This document shows positions 43,457 through 53,355 of a stretch of 64,000 bases of DNA, piece after piece. How positions within the stretch are numbered: position 1 is the first letter of the stretch; each line of letters starts with the position of its first letter. This DNA is from Aquabacterium sp. (GTDB lineage: Bacteria; Pseudomonadota; Gammaproteobacteria; Burkholderiales; Burkholderiaceae_C), in contig NZ_JACRAH010000003.1 of assembly GCF_016234775.1 (NCBI RefSeq), forward strand, positions 92,761-156,760, in the 5' to 3' direction. The translations under genes were made by a program, and so were the position numbers. The notes beneath the pieces were generated by a model that was not told the DNA's origin, did not search any database, and saw nothing but the letters and a program-made list of their open reading frames with translations.

Positions 43457-45514
43457 TCAATCATCGGTATCGCGCACCGTGAACGACGCGCCCGTGAACG
43501 CACCAGCCTGGCCGGTGAAGCTCCCCACGGCCTGATCAATGCTCACGTCCCGGCTCAAGGTACCGTTGGCGAGGGCCGCCGTCAGGGTGCCCCTCACAGG
43601 GTCCTTGACGGTGATGGTGCCCGATGCGCCACCGCCAAACCAGTTGGTGCTCACATCAAATGTCACGGTGACGTTCTGCCCGCTGCCGTTACGCAGCACA
43701 CCTGTGCCGGTCACCTTGCGTTGACTCAGGACGCCTGCCGCCACGCTCAAGTTACCTGACACCAGATCGCCCGAGATCGCGTAAGGCTGCGCACCGGCCA
43801 GGCTCAAGGTCACCAGATCGCGCCGACTGCCATAAACCTTGTACTCACGGGCACTGACGCGGGTGTTGCCTTCGTTGTCATAAACCGTCACGCCCACCTT
43901 GTAAGCACCATTGAGCGCAAAAGGATGGGTGATGGTGCGGGTGGTCGACTGGGCTGTGGTGCCGTCACCGAAATCCCAACTCCAGCGCACCAGCGATTTG
44001 TCATCAGTGGTCACCGTGTCGTTGAAAGTGTAGGTGCGGGCCGTGCTGCTCCAGGTCGGCGCCGACAGCTCGGCCGTGCGGCCAGGTGGATACGTATTGA
44101 CGATGCCGATGCCAGGCGACGACAGCATGCGCGGCATGTTGAGGATCTCGGCCGTGGTCATCACCCCTGGGCGAATGCGATCTTTGTTGACGCCGGCCGT
44201 CAGTGCCGCCTTGAGTTGTGCCGCCGTCAGATTGGGGCGGACGGTGAGCGCCAGACCTGCTGCGCCCGATACCATGGGCGTCGCAAACGAGGTGCCGTTG
44301 TACACCGTCGATACCGCGCCATTGAGGCCCAGCACATAGACATCCTTCGCCGGGGCCACCAGGTCCACGACCTTGCCATAGGTCGATCCTGCGCAGATAT
44401 TGGGCGTGGTGTCGCCCAAGGCCTTGGCGAAATCAGCCACCGATGAGGGGCAAGCCTCCACCCACATCTTGCCGTCCAAACCTGAGCCGCCCACCGTGAC
44501 GATGTTGTCCAGGTTGTAGGGTGCCTGGGACAGACCGGCCGGGAACATCACCGAGCCCTTGGGCACCATCGTGGCAACTTGCACTTGCACAGGATAGGTG
44601 CTGCTCGCGCCTGTTGCACCGACCGCCGTGACCGAGGCAGAAAAGGCCTGGCCACTTTGCAAGGCACCGGCCTCCAGGGCATTGAGATCGCTCTCCCACT
44701 TGATGAGGCTGTAGCGCGGCGCGGCGCATTCGTTCGTGCCATCAGGCAGGGTGTCCCAGCCCTTGACCATGACCAGTCGCTCGTTGGCGTGGCGATCTGC
44801 GTCGTAATGCAGATTGCCCGCTGCCGTCACCACCAGAATGCCTCGGTCTCGCGCCTCCTTGAACAGCGCCATCAACTGGTCGAACTGCACCCGGTCAGCG
44901 GCCGACAGGCTGCCTACATGGATGGTGACACCGGATGAGATGTTGATCACCTTGGCGTTGTTGTCGATGCCATAACGCAAGGCTCTCGCCGTGGCGGTAT
45001 AAATGGATGAAATTGCGCTGGGCTTGATGCTGGCGCCGCACATGTCCGCTTCGTTCACATACTTGAGGGGCATGACCTTGACTGGCGCGGGACCAGCCAC
45101 ACCAGCGCCGCCACTGCCGTTGTTCGCTTCCGCCGCCACAACGGTGCTGACCCAGGTGCCGTGCAAACTGGCCCCCAGCAACCACGCCGTGGGGTAGGCC
45201 GTGTTGTTGCGAGCGTCCCAGCCCGTCACCAGGCGATTCTTGAGATCGTAGTTGGCCAGTTCGATGTTGGTGTCCATGACGGCCACCACGGACTGCGTCT
45301 GGGGCTGGGTGCCCGCCATGGCCCAGGCGGTGAAGGCACCGATACCGACGGTGTTGTCACGCAGATGCCACTGCACAGGCAAGGCACCATCGTTGGTTTC
45401 CTTGACTTGCAAGGTCGCGGCGTGTGCGGCCATGGTGGCACACAGGCCGGCCGTGGCGACGGCCGCCGCCAGTGGTGCCAGATGAGCCAAGGGCTTTGGA
45501 TGTGGGGTACGCAT
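43457..45514 (-). CDS. Exported S8 family serine peptidase with PKD domain
   Basis: A 685-residue secreted subtilase. The signal peptide (HLAPLAAAVATAGLCATMAAHA) follows ATG 45514, which has AGAGGA upstream; a longer frame is rejected. The catalytic triad is complete: D81 (VMDTN), H118 (LHGTWV) and S409 (NGTSFATPM), with oxyanion Asn in VTAAGN. Long inserts surround the active site. A PKD-type domain (about 540-590: WDFGDGTTAQS...YKVGVTVYDNEGN) and a C-terminal beta-rich domain with TFDVSTNWFGGG follow. Extracellular protein degradation is expected. The type II cluster begins 1.4 kb away, which makes it a good candidate cargo. Confidence 0.92.
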   Translation of the reverse strand: MRTPHPKPLAHLAPLAAAVATAGLCATMAAHAATLQVKETNDGALPVQWHLRDNTVGIGAFTAWAMAGTQPQTQSVVAVMDTNIELANYDLKNRLVTGWDARNNTAYPTAWLLGASLHGTWVSTVVAAEANNGSGGAGVAGPAPVKVMPLKYVNEADMCGASIKPSAISSIYTATARALRYGIDNNAKVINISSGVTIHVGSLSAADRVQFDQLMALFKEARDRGILVVTAAGNLHYDADRHANERLVMVKGWDTLPDGTNECAAPRYSLIKWESDLNALEAGALQSGQAFSASVTAVGATGASSTYPVQVQVATMVPKGSVMFPAGLSQAPYNLDNIVTVGGSGLDGKMWVEACPSSVADFAKALGDTTPNICAGSTYGKVVDLVAPAKDVYVLGLNGAVSTVYNGTSFATPMVSGAAGLALTVRPNLTAAQLKAALTAGVNKDRIRPGVMTTAEILNMPRMLSSPGIGIVNTYPPGRTAELSAPTWSSTARTYTFNDTVTTDDKSLVRWSWDFGDGTTAQSTTRTITHPFALNGAYKVGVTVYDNEGNTRVSAREYKVYGSRRDLVTLSLAGAQPYAISGDLVSGNLSVAAGVLSQRKVTGTGVLRNGSGQNVTVTFDVSTNWFGGGASGTITVKDPVRGTLTAALANGTLSRDVSIDQAVGSFTGQAGAFTGASFTVRDTDD

Positions 45515-45750
45515 ATCGATCCTCTTGATTTCAGGTTGAGCCATGCCCGCGATGCCTGCGAGCGTCCGAAAAACCAAGACAAAGATATGTGATATGCAAA
45601 TCACTTCAACAGGGCAAGCCCCAGTTGCGTTACAGGATGATCGATTCACGACGAATGCGCACCAAGGTGGGTGACCGCCGCCCCCCCCTGGAGGCGTGCA
45701 ACACGAAACAGGTTCTTACGAATCTTGTTGCCAGAAGGCTGCACCGCTCG

Positions 45751-46758
45751 TCATTGCATGAAGCCGATGGGCTGGCGCTTGCCCCCCTGCTCTGGCAGGT
45801 CTCGCACCTCCAGTTGGTAACGCCCATCAAGCTTGGCATTACCGAAGGCCGTCATCAGCGCACGCCGCATCTCGCGTGGTGCGTAATGGCTCATCTCGCC
45901 GAGCAAGGCATCGCTCAACTCCGGCTCGAAGCGCTGCCCCCAGTCGTGATCGGCGCGGATGCTGCGATACAGCTTCGAGGCAATTTTGCGCGCCGCCTCC
46001 TCATCGGGCATGTTGATGTCAAACACATTCATGCGGTTGAGGATGGGATCCGGGATGCCGCGCAGGTCATTGGCCGTGGCCACCCAGATCACCTGGCTGG
46101 CGTCAATGGACACCTCGGCGAACTCGTCGGTGAAGTGGCCGGCCGTGTCGTGCTCCAGCAGGCTGTAGAGCGAACCCAGCGGGTCATACGCGTGTTCACC
46201 GCCGCTCTTGTCGATCTCGTCGACCACCATCACCGGGTTGGCGTACTGGCCGTCCACCAGGGTCTCGAACACCTTGCCGGGGCGTGCGCCCTTCCACTGG
46301 CTGGATGCGCCTGAGAGCACCCAGCCCGCCGTCATCGAACTCATGGAGATGAAGCCCATGCCCGTGCCCAGCAGTTGCGCCACTTCGCGCGCAAAGTGGG
46401 TCTTGCCGACACCAGGCGGGCCCAGCAGCAGCATGGGCGTGATCTCCAGCGCATCGCGACTGTCTGCGCACAGCGCCAGCTGGCGACGCAGGTCGTCGAG
46501 CACCTCGTGGAAATTGGGCAACTCGTCGTAGAGGTGGTCCATCGCCGGCAGGCCTGATGGTTTGACCTGGAAGCGCTCCGGGCCCATCTCCAGCATGCGC
46601 TCGTAGGTGGCCCGCAAGGATTCGTGTTCGCGTGGAGGCAGCTTGCCCAGGCGCTTTTCGACCTCGTCGAGCTTGTAGACATGCCGCATGTGCGCAATCG
46701 GAATGCGCCCTCTGTAGGCCTCTTGTTGGACGGGAACAAGATCGGTACAGCTGCTCAT
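45751..46758 (-). CDS. Lon-like AAA+ ATPase without protease domain
   Basis: A 335-residue AAA+ protein resembling the ATPase core of Lon. Walker A is GPPGVGKT at 113-120, Walker B is VMVVDEIDKSG near 175, sensor-1 is VATANDLRGIP, and ILNRMNVFDINMPDEE is the Lon-like post-sensor segment. The N-terminal KLPPREHESLRATYERMLEMGP also looks like a Lon linker. There is no Ser-Lys protease domain and no Lon N-domain, so it is a chaperone- or remodelling-type AAA protein. It lies between the S8 protease and gspF; a connection with secretion is possible but unproven. Confidence 0.85.
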   Translation of the reverse strand: MSSCTDLVPVQQEAYRGRIPIAHMRHVYKLDEVEKRLGKLPPREHESLRATYERMLEMGPERFQVKPSGLPAMDHLYDELPNFHEVLDDLRRQLALCADSRDALEITPMLLLGPPGVGKTHFAREVAQLLGTGMGFISMSSMTAGWVLSGASSQWKGARPGKVFETLVDGQYANPVMVVDEIDKSGGEHAYDPLGSLYSLLEHDTAGHFTDEFAEVSIDASQVIWVATANDLRGIPDPILNRMNVFDINMPDEEAARKIASKLYRSIRADHDWGQRFEPELSDALLGEMSHYAPREMRRALMTAFGNAKLDGRYQLEVRDLPEQGGKRQPIGFMQ

Positions 46759-46875
46759 ATCGGCCCTCCAGGCTTCAACACGCTCACCCCATCATGCAAC
46801 AAAGCCCTGCGAGTCAAAGCCCGTGAACAAGGGGGATGCAGCCATTCATATCATTGAATCCAACGCGCACCAAGA

Positions 46876-46902
46876 GGAGCGGCCCCGATCAGGGGCCGCC
46901 GT
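46876..46902. terminator. Hairpin without T-tract downstream of gspF
   Basis: GCGGCCCC/GGGGCCGC perfect 8-bp stem (46879-46886 and 46892-46899) with a GATCA loop in the gap after the gsp operon. It lacks a T run on either strand, so it may pause transcription or protect the 3' end rather than terminate. Confidence 0.45.
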
Positions 46903-46943
46903 CCATACGCATTCAGTGAACTAAGTGGCAGATTGCCGAAGGC

Positions 46944-48170
46944 TTACTTCACCCAGGTGTTCATCTGCATGATCGGCATCATCACCGACATCACGATCAG
47001 CATCACCACCAGGCCCATGACCACGATCAGCAAGGGCTCCAGGATGGTCGCAATCGCCAGGGCCTTGCGCTGCACTTCGCCAGACAGCTGGTTGGCCGCG
47101 CGCTGCAGCATCACGGGCAACTGACCCGTCTGCTCGCCCAGGCGGGCAAACATCGACAGCAACCCAGGGAATCGCTTTTTGGCCGCCAGGGCTGAGGCCA
47201 GCGGCGCCCCTTCGCGCACCTGCACCAAGGCCTCCATCGCATCAGCCCGCATCGCGCGGTTGGACAGCGTTTCAGCAGCGGCCTGCAAGGCCTTCAGGAT
47301 GGGCACACCCGAGCCCGCCAGCATGGCCAGCGTGCCGGCAAAGCGCGCGGCGTTGTAGCCACGCGAGAGCTTGCCGATCAGGGGCAACTCCAGCCAGAAG
47401 GCATCGAACTTCTGGCGAAAGTCTTCATTGCGACGCGCCAGCATCAAGGCCACGGTGCCGCCGATCAATACCAGGGCCAGCAACCAGCCCCAGTTGCGCA
47501 TGAAAGCACTGAGTGCCAGCATGAATTGCGTGAGCGCAGGCAGTGCCCGCTTGCCACTGGAGAACACCTGCGCCACCTGCGGCACCACGAACACCAGCAA
47601 GGCGATCACGATGACGATGGCAAACAGCGACACGATGGCCGGGTACAGCGTTGCGCCAATCAGCTTGGAGGTGAGCGCCTGCTGCTCTTCCAGATCGTTG
47701 GCCAGCTTGTCCAGCACCGTGCCCAGCTGACCGCTTTGCTCGCCGGCCGCTACCACGCCGCGGTAGACGTCGTCGAACTCGCGGGGTGACCCCTGCAGTG
47801 CACGGGCAAAAGGCGAACCCGCATTCACTTCAGCGCGCAGGTGCGACACCAGCTCACGCTGACGCGGATCTTCAGCTTCATCAGCCAGCGCCGTCAGCGC
47901 GCGCTCCAACGGCAGGCCGGCCACGACCAGGCCCGACAGCTGCCGGGTCCAGATCGCCAGCGAGCTTGAATTGAAGACCTTGCGAACGAAGAGCTGCTTG
48001 TTGAGGCCCTCACCTTCACCCGCAGTGCCCTGCACAACGGTTTCCACCTTCAGGGGCACCAGTTGCTGCAAACGCAGCTGCGCCCGTGCGGCCTTGGGGT
48101 TGTCGGCCTCGACCAGACCATTGATGGTCTTGCCGGCGGCGTCAAGGGCTTCAAAGCGGAAGGCTGGCAT
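46944..48170 (-). CDS. gspF: Type II secretion inner-membrane protein GspF
   Basis: A 408-residue polytopic platform protein. It begins MPAFRFEALDAAGKTINGLVEADNPKAARAQLR, the standard GspF N-terminus. Two homologous T2SF domains follow, each starting with WTRQLSGLVVAGLPLERAL or FAGTLAMLAGSGVPILKAL. Membrane helices lie near 170-195 and 220-240, with a last one at the C-terminus (VMGLVVMLIVMSVMMPI). It is the last gene of the leftward operon, 15 bases after gspE. Confidence 0.95.
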   Translation of the reverse strand: MPAFRFEALDAAGKTINGLVEADNPKAARAQLRLQQLVPLKVETVVQGTAGEGEGLNKQLFVRKVFNSSSLAIWTRQLSGLVVAGLPLERALTALADEAEDPRQRELVSHLRAEVNAGSPFARALQGSPREFDDVYRGVVAAGEQSGQLGTVLDKLANDLEEQQALTSKLIGATLYPAIVSLFAIVIVIALLVFVVPQVAQVFSSGKRALPALTQFMLALSAFMRNWGWLLALVLIGGTVALMLARRNEDFRQKFDAFWLELPLIGKLSRGYNAARFAGTLAMLAGSGVPILKALQAAAETLSNRAMRADAMEALVQVREGAPLASALAAKKRFPGLLSMFARLGEQTGQLPVMLQRAANQLSGEVQRKALAIATILEPLLIVVMGLVVMLIVMSVMMPIMQMNTWVK

Positions 48171-48185
48171 GTGGCGACCTCGTCC

Positions 48186-49610
48186 TTATTCCCGCGTGAC
48201 CCGCAGGACTTCTTCGAGCGACGTCACCCCCTCGGCCACCAGTCGGTCGCCGTCATCACGCATGGTACGCATGCCGGCTTGCTGGGCGCGCTCGAACAGC
48301 TTCGCTTCAGAAGCTTGCTCGTGGATCAGGGCGCGGATGTCGTCGTCCGCCACCATGAGCTCGTACACACCCGTTCGGCCCTTGTAGCCACTCATGCCGC
48401 ATTCGCTGCAACCCACGGGGTGCCACTTGCCATGATCGTCCTCGCGCTTGCAATGCGGGCACAGCTTGCGCACCAGGCGCTGCGCCAGCACACCCAGCAA
48501 GGACGATGACAGCAGGAAGGGCTCGATGCCCATGTCGGTCAGACGGGTGACGGCGCTGGGTGCGTCATTCGTGTGCAGCGTGGCCAGCACCAGGTGACCC
48601 GTCAGCGAAGCCTGCACGGCGATCTGGGCGGTTTCCAGGTCACGGATTTCACCGATCATGATGACGTCCGGATCCTGACGCAGGATGGCGCGCAAGGCCT
48701 TGGCAAACGTCAGATCGATACGGGCGTTGACCTGGGTCTGGCCGATGCCGGGCAGTTCGTATTCAACGGGGTCTTCCACCGTCAGCACATTGGTGGTCTG
48801 GGCATCGACGGTGCTCAAACCCGCGTACAGCGTGGTCGTCTTGCCGGAGCCGGTCGGGCCGGTCACCAGCACGATGCCGTGAGGCTGACGCAGCAGGCGC
48901 TTGAAGCGGTCCAGCGAGTCGCCGCTCATGCCCATCGATTCGAGGGTGAACTTGTTGGCGTCGCCCTTGTCCAGCAGGCGCAGCACGGCGCGCTCACCGT
49001 GGGCCGAAGGCAGGGTCGAGACCCGCACGTCCACCGCGCGACCGCCGATGCGCAGGCTGATGCGCCCGTCTTGCGGCAGGCGCTTTTCAGAGATGTCCAG
49101 CTCGGCCATGATCTTCAGGCGCGAGATCAGGGCCGCGTGCAAGGCCTTGTTGGGTTGCACGACTTCACGCAAGGTGCCGTCCACACGGAAGCGCACGGCA
49201 GATGAACGCTCGTAGGGCTCGATGTGGATGTCGGAAGCACCATCTTTGGCAGCTTGCGTCAGCAGCGCATTGAGCATCCGGATGATGGGCGCATCGTTGC
49301 TGGATTCGAGCAGGTCTTCCACGGCGGGCAGGTCCTGCATCATGCGGGACAGGTCCACCGCGCTTTCGACTTCACCCACCACGGCCGCAGCACTGCCTTC
49401 GCCTGCGGAGTAGGCCGAGGCAATGCGCTGGGCCAGCGTCTCCGATGGCTCCTGCTCGATGGCATTGACCACGTACAGGCGCATCACCTCGGACAGCGCC
49501 GACGGTGACACGGCCGTGCTGGCCCACAGCGTGGAGCGTTCCTCATCGCACTCCAGCAGCAGCCCGTTGGCCTTGGCAAACGCGTAAGGAAGGGGGTGAC
49601 GTGCGCCCAT
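48186..49610 (-). CDS. gspE: Type II secretion ATPase GspE
   Basis: A 474-residue secretion ATPase that drives pseudopilus assembly. Walker A is GPTGSGKT at 251-258, followed by the Asp box, Walker B ([16 protein letters not shown]) and the His box ([12 protein letters not shown]). A four-cysteine zinc-binding insert (CPHC...CSEC, about 385-405) is present, as in canonical GspE. The N-terminal domain that binds GspL is present but short. Eleven bases separate it from gspD. Confidence 0.96.
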   Translation of the reverse strand: MGARHPLPYAFAKANGLLLECDEERSTLWASTAVSPSALSEVMRLYVVNAIEQEPSETLAQRIASAYSAGEGSAAAVVGEVESAVDLSRMMQDLPAVEDLLESSNDAPIIRMLNALLTQAAKDGASDIHIEPYERSSAVRFRVDGTLREVVQPNKALHAALISRLKIMAELDISEKRLPQDGRISLRIGGRAVDVRVSTLPSAHGERAVLRLLDKGDANKFTLESMGMSGDSLDRFKRLLRQPHGIVLVTGPTGSGKTTTLYAGLSTVDAQTTNVLTVEDPVEYELPGIGQTQVNARIDLTFAKALRAILRQDPDVIMIGEIRDLETAQIAVQASLTGHLVLATLHTNDAPSAVTRLTDMGIEPFLLSSSLLGVLAQRLVRKLCPHCKREDDHGKWHPVGCSECGMSGYKGRTGVYELMVADDDIRALIHEQASEAKLFERAQQAGMRTMRDDGDRLVAEGVTSLEEVLRVTRE

Positions 49611-49621
49611 GCTCGAAATCC

Positions 49622-51868
49622 TTACTTGTTGCCGCTGGCAGGTTGCGGCGCCAGCTTGGGCGCGTAGCCGGAGTCTCGCGGCATCACCACGGTCGGGGCG
49701 GGGGCGTTCGGATCATCCATAGGCTGGCGCACCGAAGGCATCGTCAGCTTGTTACTGAGCTTGAGCGGGTCCAGCACCGGGCCTTCACTACTGCTCATCC
49801 GGACGCGCCCTTCTTGAGACAACTCCTGCTGCGCGTTACGCATGTACTCGTAGCGATCCATGGTCAGCGCATTGCTGTCGTCCTGGGTGCGCATCACGAC
49901 CGGGCGCAAGAAAACCATCAGATTCGTCTTGGCCCGGCTGCGCTCCCGGCTCTTGAACAAGTTGCCGATGACAGGGATGTCGCCCAGGAACGGCACCTGG
50001 CTTTGGCCGTTTGTCTGCTCGTCCTTGAGCAAGCCCCCCAGAATCAAAGTCTGACCGTCGTCGACGACCACGGTCGTTTCGATGGAGCTCTTCGACGTGG
50101 TCGGTCCATTCGTCGTATCAGCGGAAGGCTTGACGCTCGAATTTTCCTGGAACACGGTCATACGCACCGTCCCACCCTCGCCAACCTGTGGCCGCACGCG
50201 GAGCGTCAAGCCCACATCCTTGCGTTCAACGGTGGTAAATGGGTTCACTGAACCCGCACTGCTGGTCGCGCCGTTGGTGTACTGGCCCGTGACAAACGGA
50301 ACGTTCTCGCCCACCACAATTTTGGCTTCTTCGTTGTCCAGCGCCACCATGTTGGGCGTCGACAGAATGTTCACGCCGCTTTGCGTTTCAAGGAAGGTAG
50401 CCAGCGCACCCAAACTGTAAGTGCCATCGCTCAACTTGTGCGCGACGCCCAGGCTCATGCCACTGGGCACCTTGCTCCCTGCTGCGGAGACGACGTCAAA
50501 CAAACCCGTCACCTTGCTCGTCGGCAAATTCGTGCCGAAGCCAACCGGGTTCGATTTCCCGCCCATGGCCGCAGCCCACTGCACACCAATCTGCGCGGCC
50601 TTGTCAGCATCGACCTTGATGATCATCGACTCGATGTAGATCTGCGCACGACGACCATCCAATTGATCCACCACGGCGCGCAATTGCTTGTAGAGCGCAT
50701 CGGTGGCTGTGATGATCAGCGAGTTGGTGCTGGGGTCAGCCTGAATGAACCCGCCTGTAGATGGCCCCGCAGACGCTGCAACAGGCGCCGTGGCCTGCTG
50801 CGAAGCCCCGCCACTGGAAGCCGTGTTCTGCACGCCACCCATATTGGATGTGGGCATGCCACTGGCGCCAGCGCCGGTCGAGCTGCCACCAGAAGCGCCA
50901 CCGCCCGAACCACCGGCACCCGGGAAGGCTGCGCGCAGCACCTGCGCCAGTTTCACGGCGTCGGCGTTCTTCAGGTACACCACATGAATGCCACTGCCGC
51001 CCAGTCCTGCGGTACCAGGGCGATCCAGGCGTTGAATGAGGTTGCGCACCAAGGTCATGCGGGCGGCGTTAGGGGCACGCACCATCAGGGTGTTGGTGCG
51101 AGAGTCCGACAGCACCATCGTGGTCTGCCCGCCCACCGCGCCAGGCGCACCCGCCGGGCCACCCCCACCGTCGGCCAATTTCTGCACGACCGGCGCCAGG
51201 TCAGCGGCGATCGCGTACTGCAACGGGATGGCTTCCATGTCCGTTGCCGTGGGCACATCCAGCGCGGCAATCATCTGGCCAAGGCGCTTGAGGTTGTCGG
51301 CGTAATCGGTGATGACCAGCGTGTTGGTGGACGCGTTGGCGTTGATCGTGTTGTTGGGGCTGATCAACGGGCGCAGCACGGTCACCAGGTTGTTGGCGTT
51401 TTCGTACTGCACACGGAAGATCTGCGTCAGCACCTGATCGCCCGACTGCTTGACCGTGCCCACGTCCACCGTACCGGTCTGCAGCTTGGCTTCGGCTTCG
51501 GGCACCACCTTGAGCAGGCCGGCCACTTCCACCAGGCTGAAACCTTGACCACGCAGCGCGGCCAGGAAGTTCAGGTAGGCCTCACGCGAGGTCAAGGGCT
51601 GGTCGCTGTACAGGGTGATGGCCCCCTTGACGCGCGGATCAACCAGGATCTGGCGATTGATGATGGCCGACATGGCGCGCGCCACGCCTTCAATCTCGGC
51701 ATTGACGAAATTGAGCGTGACGGTCGGGCCTGCCGGCGCCTTCTTCGGTGCGGCGGTGGCAGCGACGGCCATGCCGATGGGCAGCAAGCCACCAGGCCCG
51801 AAGGTCAATGCCATGGCCACGATCAGCGCGGTAGCACGAGGGCGGGTCAGCTGGGGATGGGTCTTCAT
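49622..51868 (-). CDS. gspD: Type II secretion outer-membrane secretin GspD
   Basis: A 748-residue secretin with a signal-like N-terminus ([27 protein letters not shown]), periplasmic N0-N3 domains ([62 protein letters not shown]) and the C-terminal secretin gate ([19 protein letters not shown]). A glycine/serine-rich loop of about 50 residues sits in N3 ([19 protein letters not shown]), as in many GspD proteins. It forms the outer-membrane channel. Confidence 0.95.
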   Translation of the reverse strand: MKTHPQLTRPRATALIVAMALTFGPGGLLPIGMAVAATAAPKKAPAGPTVTLNFVNAEIEGVARAMSAIINRQILVDPRVKGAITLYSDQPLTSREAYLNFLAALRGQGFSLVEVAGLLKVVPEAEAKLQTGTVDVGTVKQSGDQVLTQIFRVQYENANNLVTVLRPLISPNNTINANASTNTLVITDYADNLKRLGQMIAALDVPTATDMEAIPLQYAIAADLAPVVQKLADGGGGPAGAPGAVGGQTTMVLSDSRTNTLMVRAPNAARMTLVRNLIQRLDRPGTAGLGGSGIHVVYLKNADAVKLAQVLRAAFPGAGGSGGGASGGSSTGAGASGMPTSNMGGVQNTASSGGASQQATAPVAASAGPSTGGFIQADPSTNSLIITATDALYKQLRAVVDQLDGRRAQIYIESMIIKVDADKAAQIGVQWAAAMGGKSNPVGFGTNLPTSKVTGLFDVVSAAGSKVPSGMSLGVAHKLSDGTYSLGALATFLETQSGVNILSTPNMVALDNEEAKIVVGENVPFVTGQYTNGATSSAGSVNPFTTVERKDVGLTLRVRPQVGEGGTVRMTVFQENSSVKPSADTTNGPTTSKSSIETTVVVDDGQTLILGGLLKDEQTNGQSQVPFLGDIPVIGNLFKSRERSRAKTNLMVFLRPVVMRTQDDSNALTMDRYEYMRNAQQELSQEGRVRMSSSEGPVLDPLKLSNKLTMPSVRQPMDDPNAPAPTVVMPRDSGYAPKLAPQPASGNK

Positions 51869-51871
51869 GAC

Positions 51872-52804
51872 TTATCCGATCGAAATGACTGAGCGGTCGC
51901 CTTCACGGCGCCCGATGATGTTCAACAAATTGTCCAGTGCGCCCTTTTCGGCCTCACTGGCGCGCGCTTCCCCACGGAAACGCATGCCGCCGGAGCTGAC
52001 GCCCCCTTGGCCCGACAACTGCAGCGCGCCGTCTACAGTGCTCAAAGACATCTGCAACTGGCCCTGGGCATCGCCACCCAGATCCAGGCGATAGGAACCC
52101 AGGCGATCCAGCGTGGTCACGCGGGATGCCACGTTGTCCAGCGCCAGATCAGCCCGCCCCTGGATGCGAGCGCGACCTTGCACAACCTCAATGCTCAAAT
52201 CCTGGGCCGACAGGCGCAGCACGCCCCCCAGTTGCAAGGTATTCCAAGGCGTGCCCAGGCCACCCAGCCAGGCGGCGGGCCAATGCCCGATCTCGCCTTG
52301 GGACGACAGGCTGGCCACGGCGTTGTCCGTGGGTGAGGTTTGCAGGCGTACATCGGTCTTGATGCGCCCCAGGCCCAGCGACACCACCATCACCACGGGT
52401 GTGGGCATGCAGCAATCTTGCTGCAGGGTCAGCATCACGCCGGTACCGTGCAACCGCATGCGCCAGTTCAGCCGCCCAGGCAAAGCGCGGGCATCCCGGC
52501 TTCCTGTCCCACCGGTGAGAACAGCAACAGCATCACCCTTCCAGATCGTGCCCTGAGACTCGGCCAGCAACAGGCGCTTGCCGGTCAGCTCGACCACGCC
52601 TTGCGCCAACCAACTGGCCGGTGCATACATCACCATGCCCACCAGGGTGCCCAGGCCAGCGCCCCACCAGCCCCAGCGACGACCGGCCTTGCGCATGTTT
52701 TCCCAGCGCGCGATCTCCATCGTCGATTCGAGCCAACGGGTGGTCAACGCACCGGCCCCCTGCATCCAGGCAGGGCGCTTGTTGATAAAGGGGATGCCAG
52801 CCAT
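51872..52804 (-). CDS. gspN: Type II secretion protein GspN
   Basis: A 310-residue protein with a single N-terminal membrane helix (GWWGAGLGTLVGMVMYAPASWLAQGVV) and a beta-rich periplasmic part (LLLAESQGTIWKGDAVAVLTGG) typical of GspN. GspN is an accessory found in only some type II systems. The start is uncertain: ATG 52804, 16 bases after gspM, is used; ATG 52720 would remove 28 residues and also lies before the helix. Neither has a strong ribosome-binding site. Confidence 0.85.
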   Translation of the reverse strand: MAGIPFINKRPAWMQGAGALTTRWLESTMEIARWENMRKAGRRWGWWGAGLGTLVGMVMYAPASWLAQGVVELTGKRLLLAESQGTIWKGDAVAVLTGGTGSRDARALPGRLNWRMRLHGTGVMLTLQQDCCMPTPVVMVVSLGLGRIKTDVRLQTSPTDNAVASLSSQGEIGHWPAAWLGGLGTPWNTLQLGGVLRLSAQDLSIEVVQGRARIQGRADLALDNVASRVTTLDRLGSYRLDLGGDAQGQLQMSLSTVDGALQLSGQGGVSSGGMRFRGEARASEAEKGALDNLLNIIGRREGDRSVISIG

Positions 52805-52820
52805 GTGGATCAGTCCGGCC

Positions 52821-53333
52821 TCAACGGCCGCCTCCTGAGCCCGGGCCCAAGGCAAGCACGATGTTGCCGGAGTACACCCCCTGCTCCACCTGCATCAGGC
52901 CGGCCTCGGTGGGCTTGGCCCGTGCCGCGCCACGCGCTTCATCCAGCCAGGATGCCAGCGCATCACCCGACACCTTGTTGAGCGTGAGCGTGGCCCGGTC
53001 ACCCTGAATGAGCAATTTGGCGCCGCTGCCCAGGCGATCCGTGGCGGACTTCAAGGCTGCTTCGGATTGCGCCGGCGGCACGGGCGGACGCAATTTGAGC
53101 AACTGCGCCTCGTCGGCGAGACGCCGCATCTGATCGAGCTGGCTGTCGAGTTCACGCAACTGGGCAGGCGTGTCGCTCAAAGTGCGCCAGGCAGGCCGGA
53201 TCCCGACCATGATCAGCAAGGTCAACCCAGCCAGCCAGACCGCGACCACGGCAATCTGACGCTCGCGCGGGGCCATGGCGGACCACTTTGTCTGCCACTC
53301 CTGCTTCAGTGCCTGTAAGGAAGAATTTGCCAT
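52821..53333 (-). CDS. gspM: Type II secretion protein GspM
   Basis: A 170-residue bitopic inner-membrane protein: a short cytoplasmic start (WSAMAPRERQIAVVAVWLAGLTLLIMVGI) with its helix at about 26-45, a coiled-coil-like segment (ELDSQLDQMRRLADEAQLLK) and a ferredoxin-like periplasmic domain. It partners GspL. It lies between gspL and gspN. Confidence 0.92.
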   Translation of the reverse strand: MANSSLQALKQEWQTKWSAMAPRERQIAVVAVWLAGLTLLIMVGIRPAWRTLSDTPAQLRELDSQLDQMRRLADEAQLLKLRPPVPPAQSEAALKSATDRLGSGAKLLIQGDRATLTLNKVSGDALASWLDEARGAARAKPTEAGLMQVEQGVYSGNIVLALGPGSGGGR

Positions 53334-53355
53334 CTGAATGCTTTCGAGGAGGGCC

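Noticed and set aside
50381..51892. 503-codon open frame opposite gspD
   Set aside because: Mirror frame of the secretin; no recognisable protein features.
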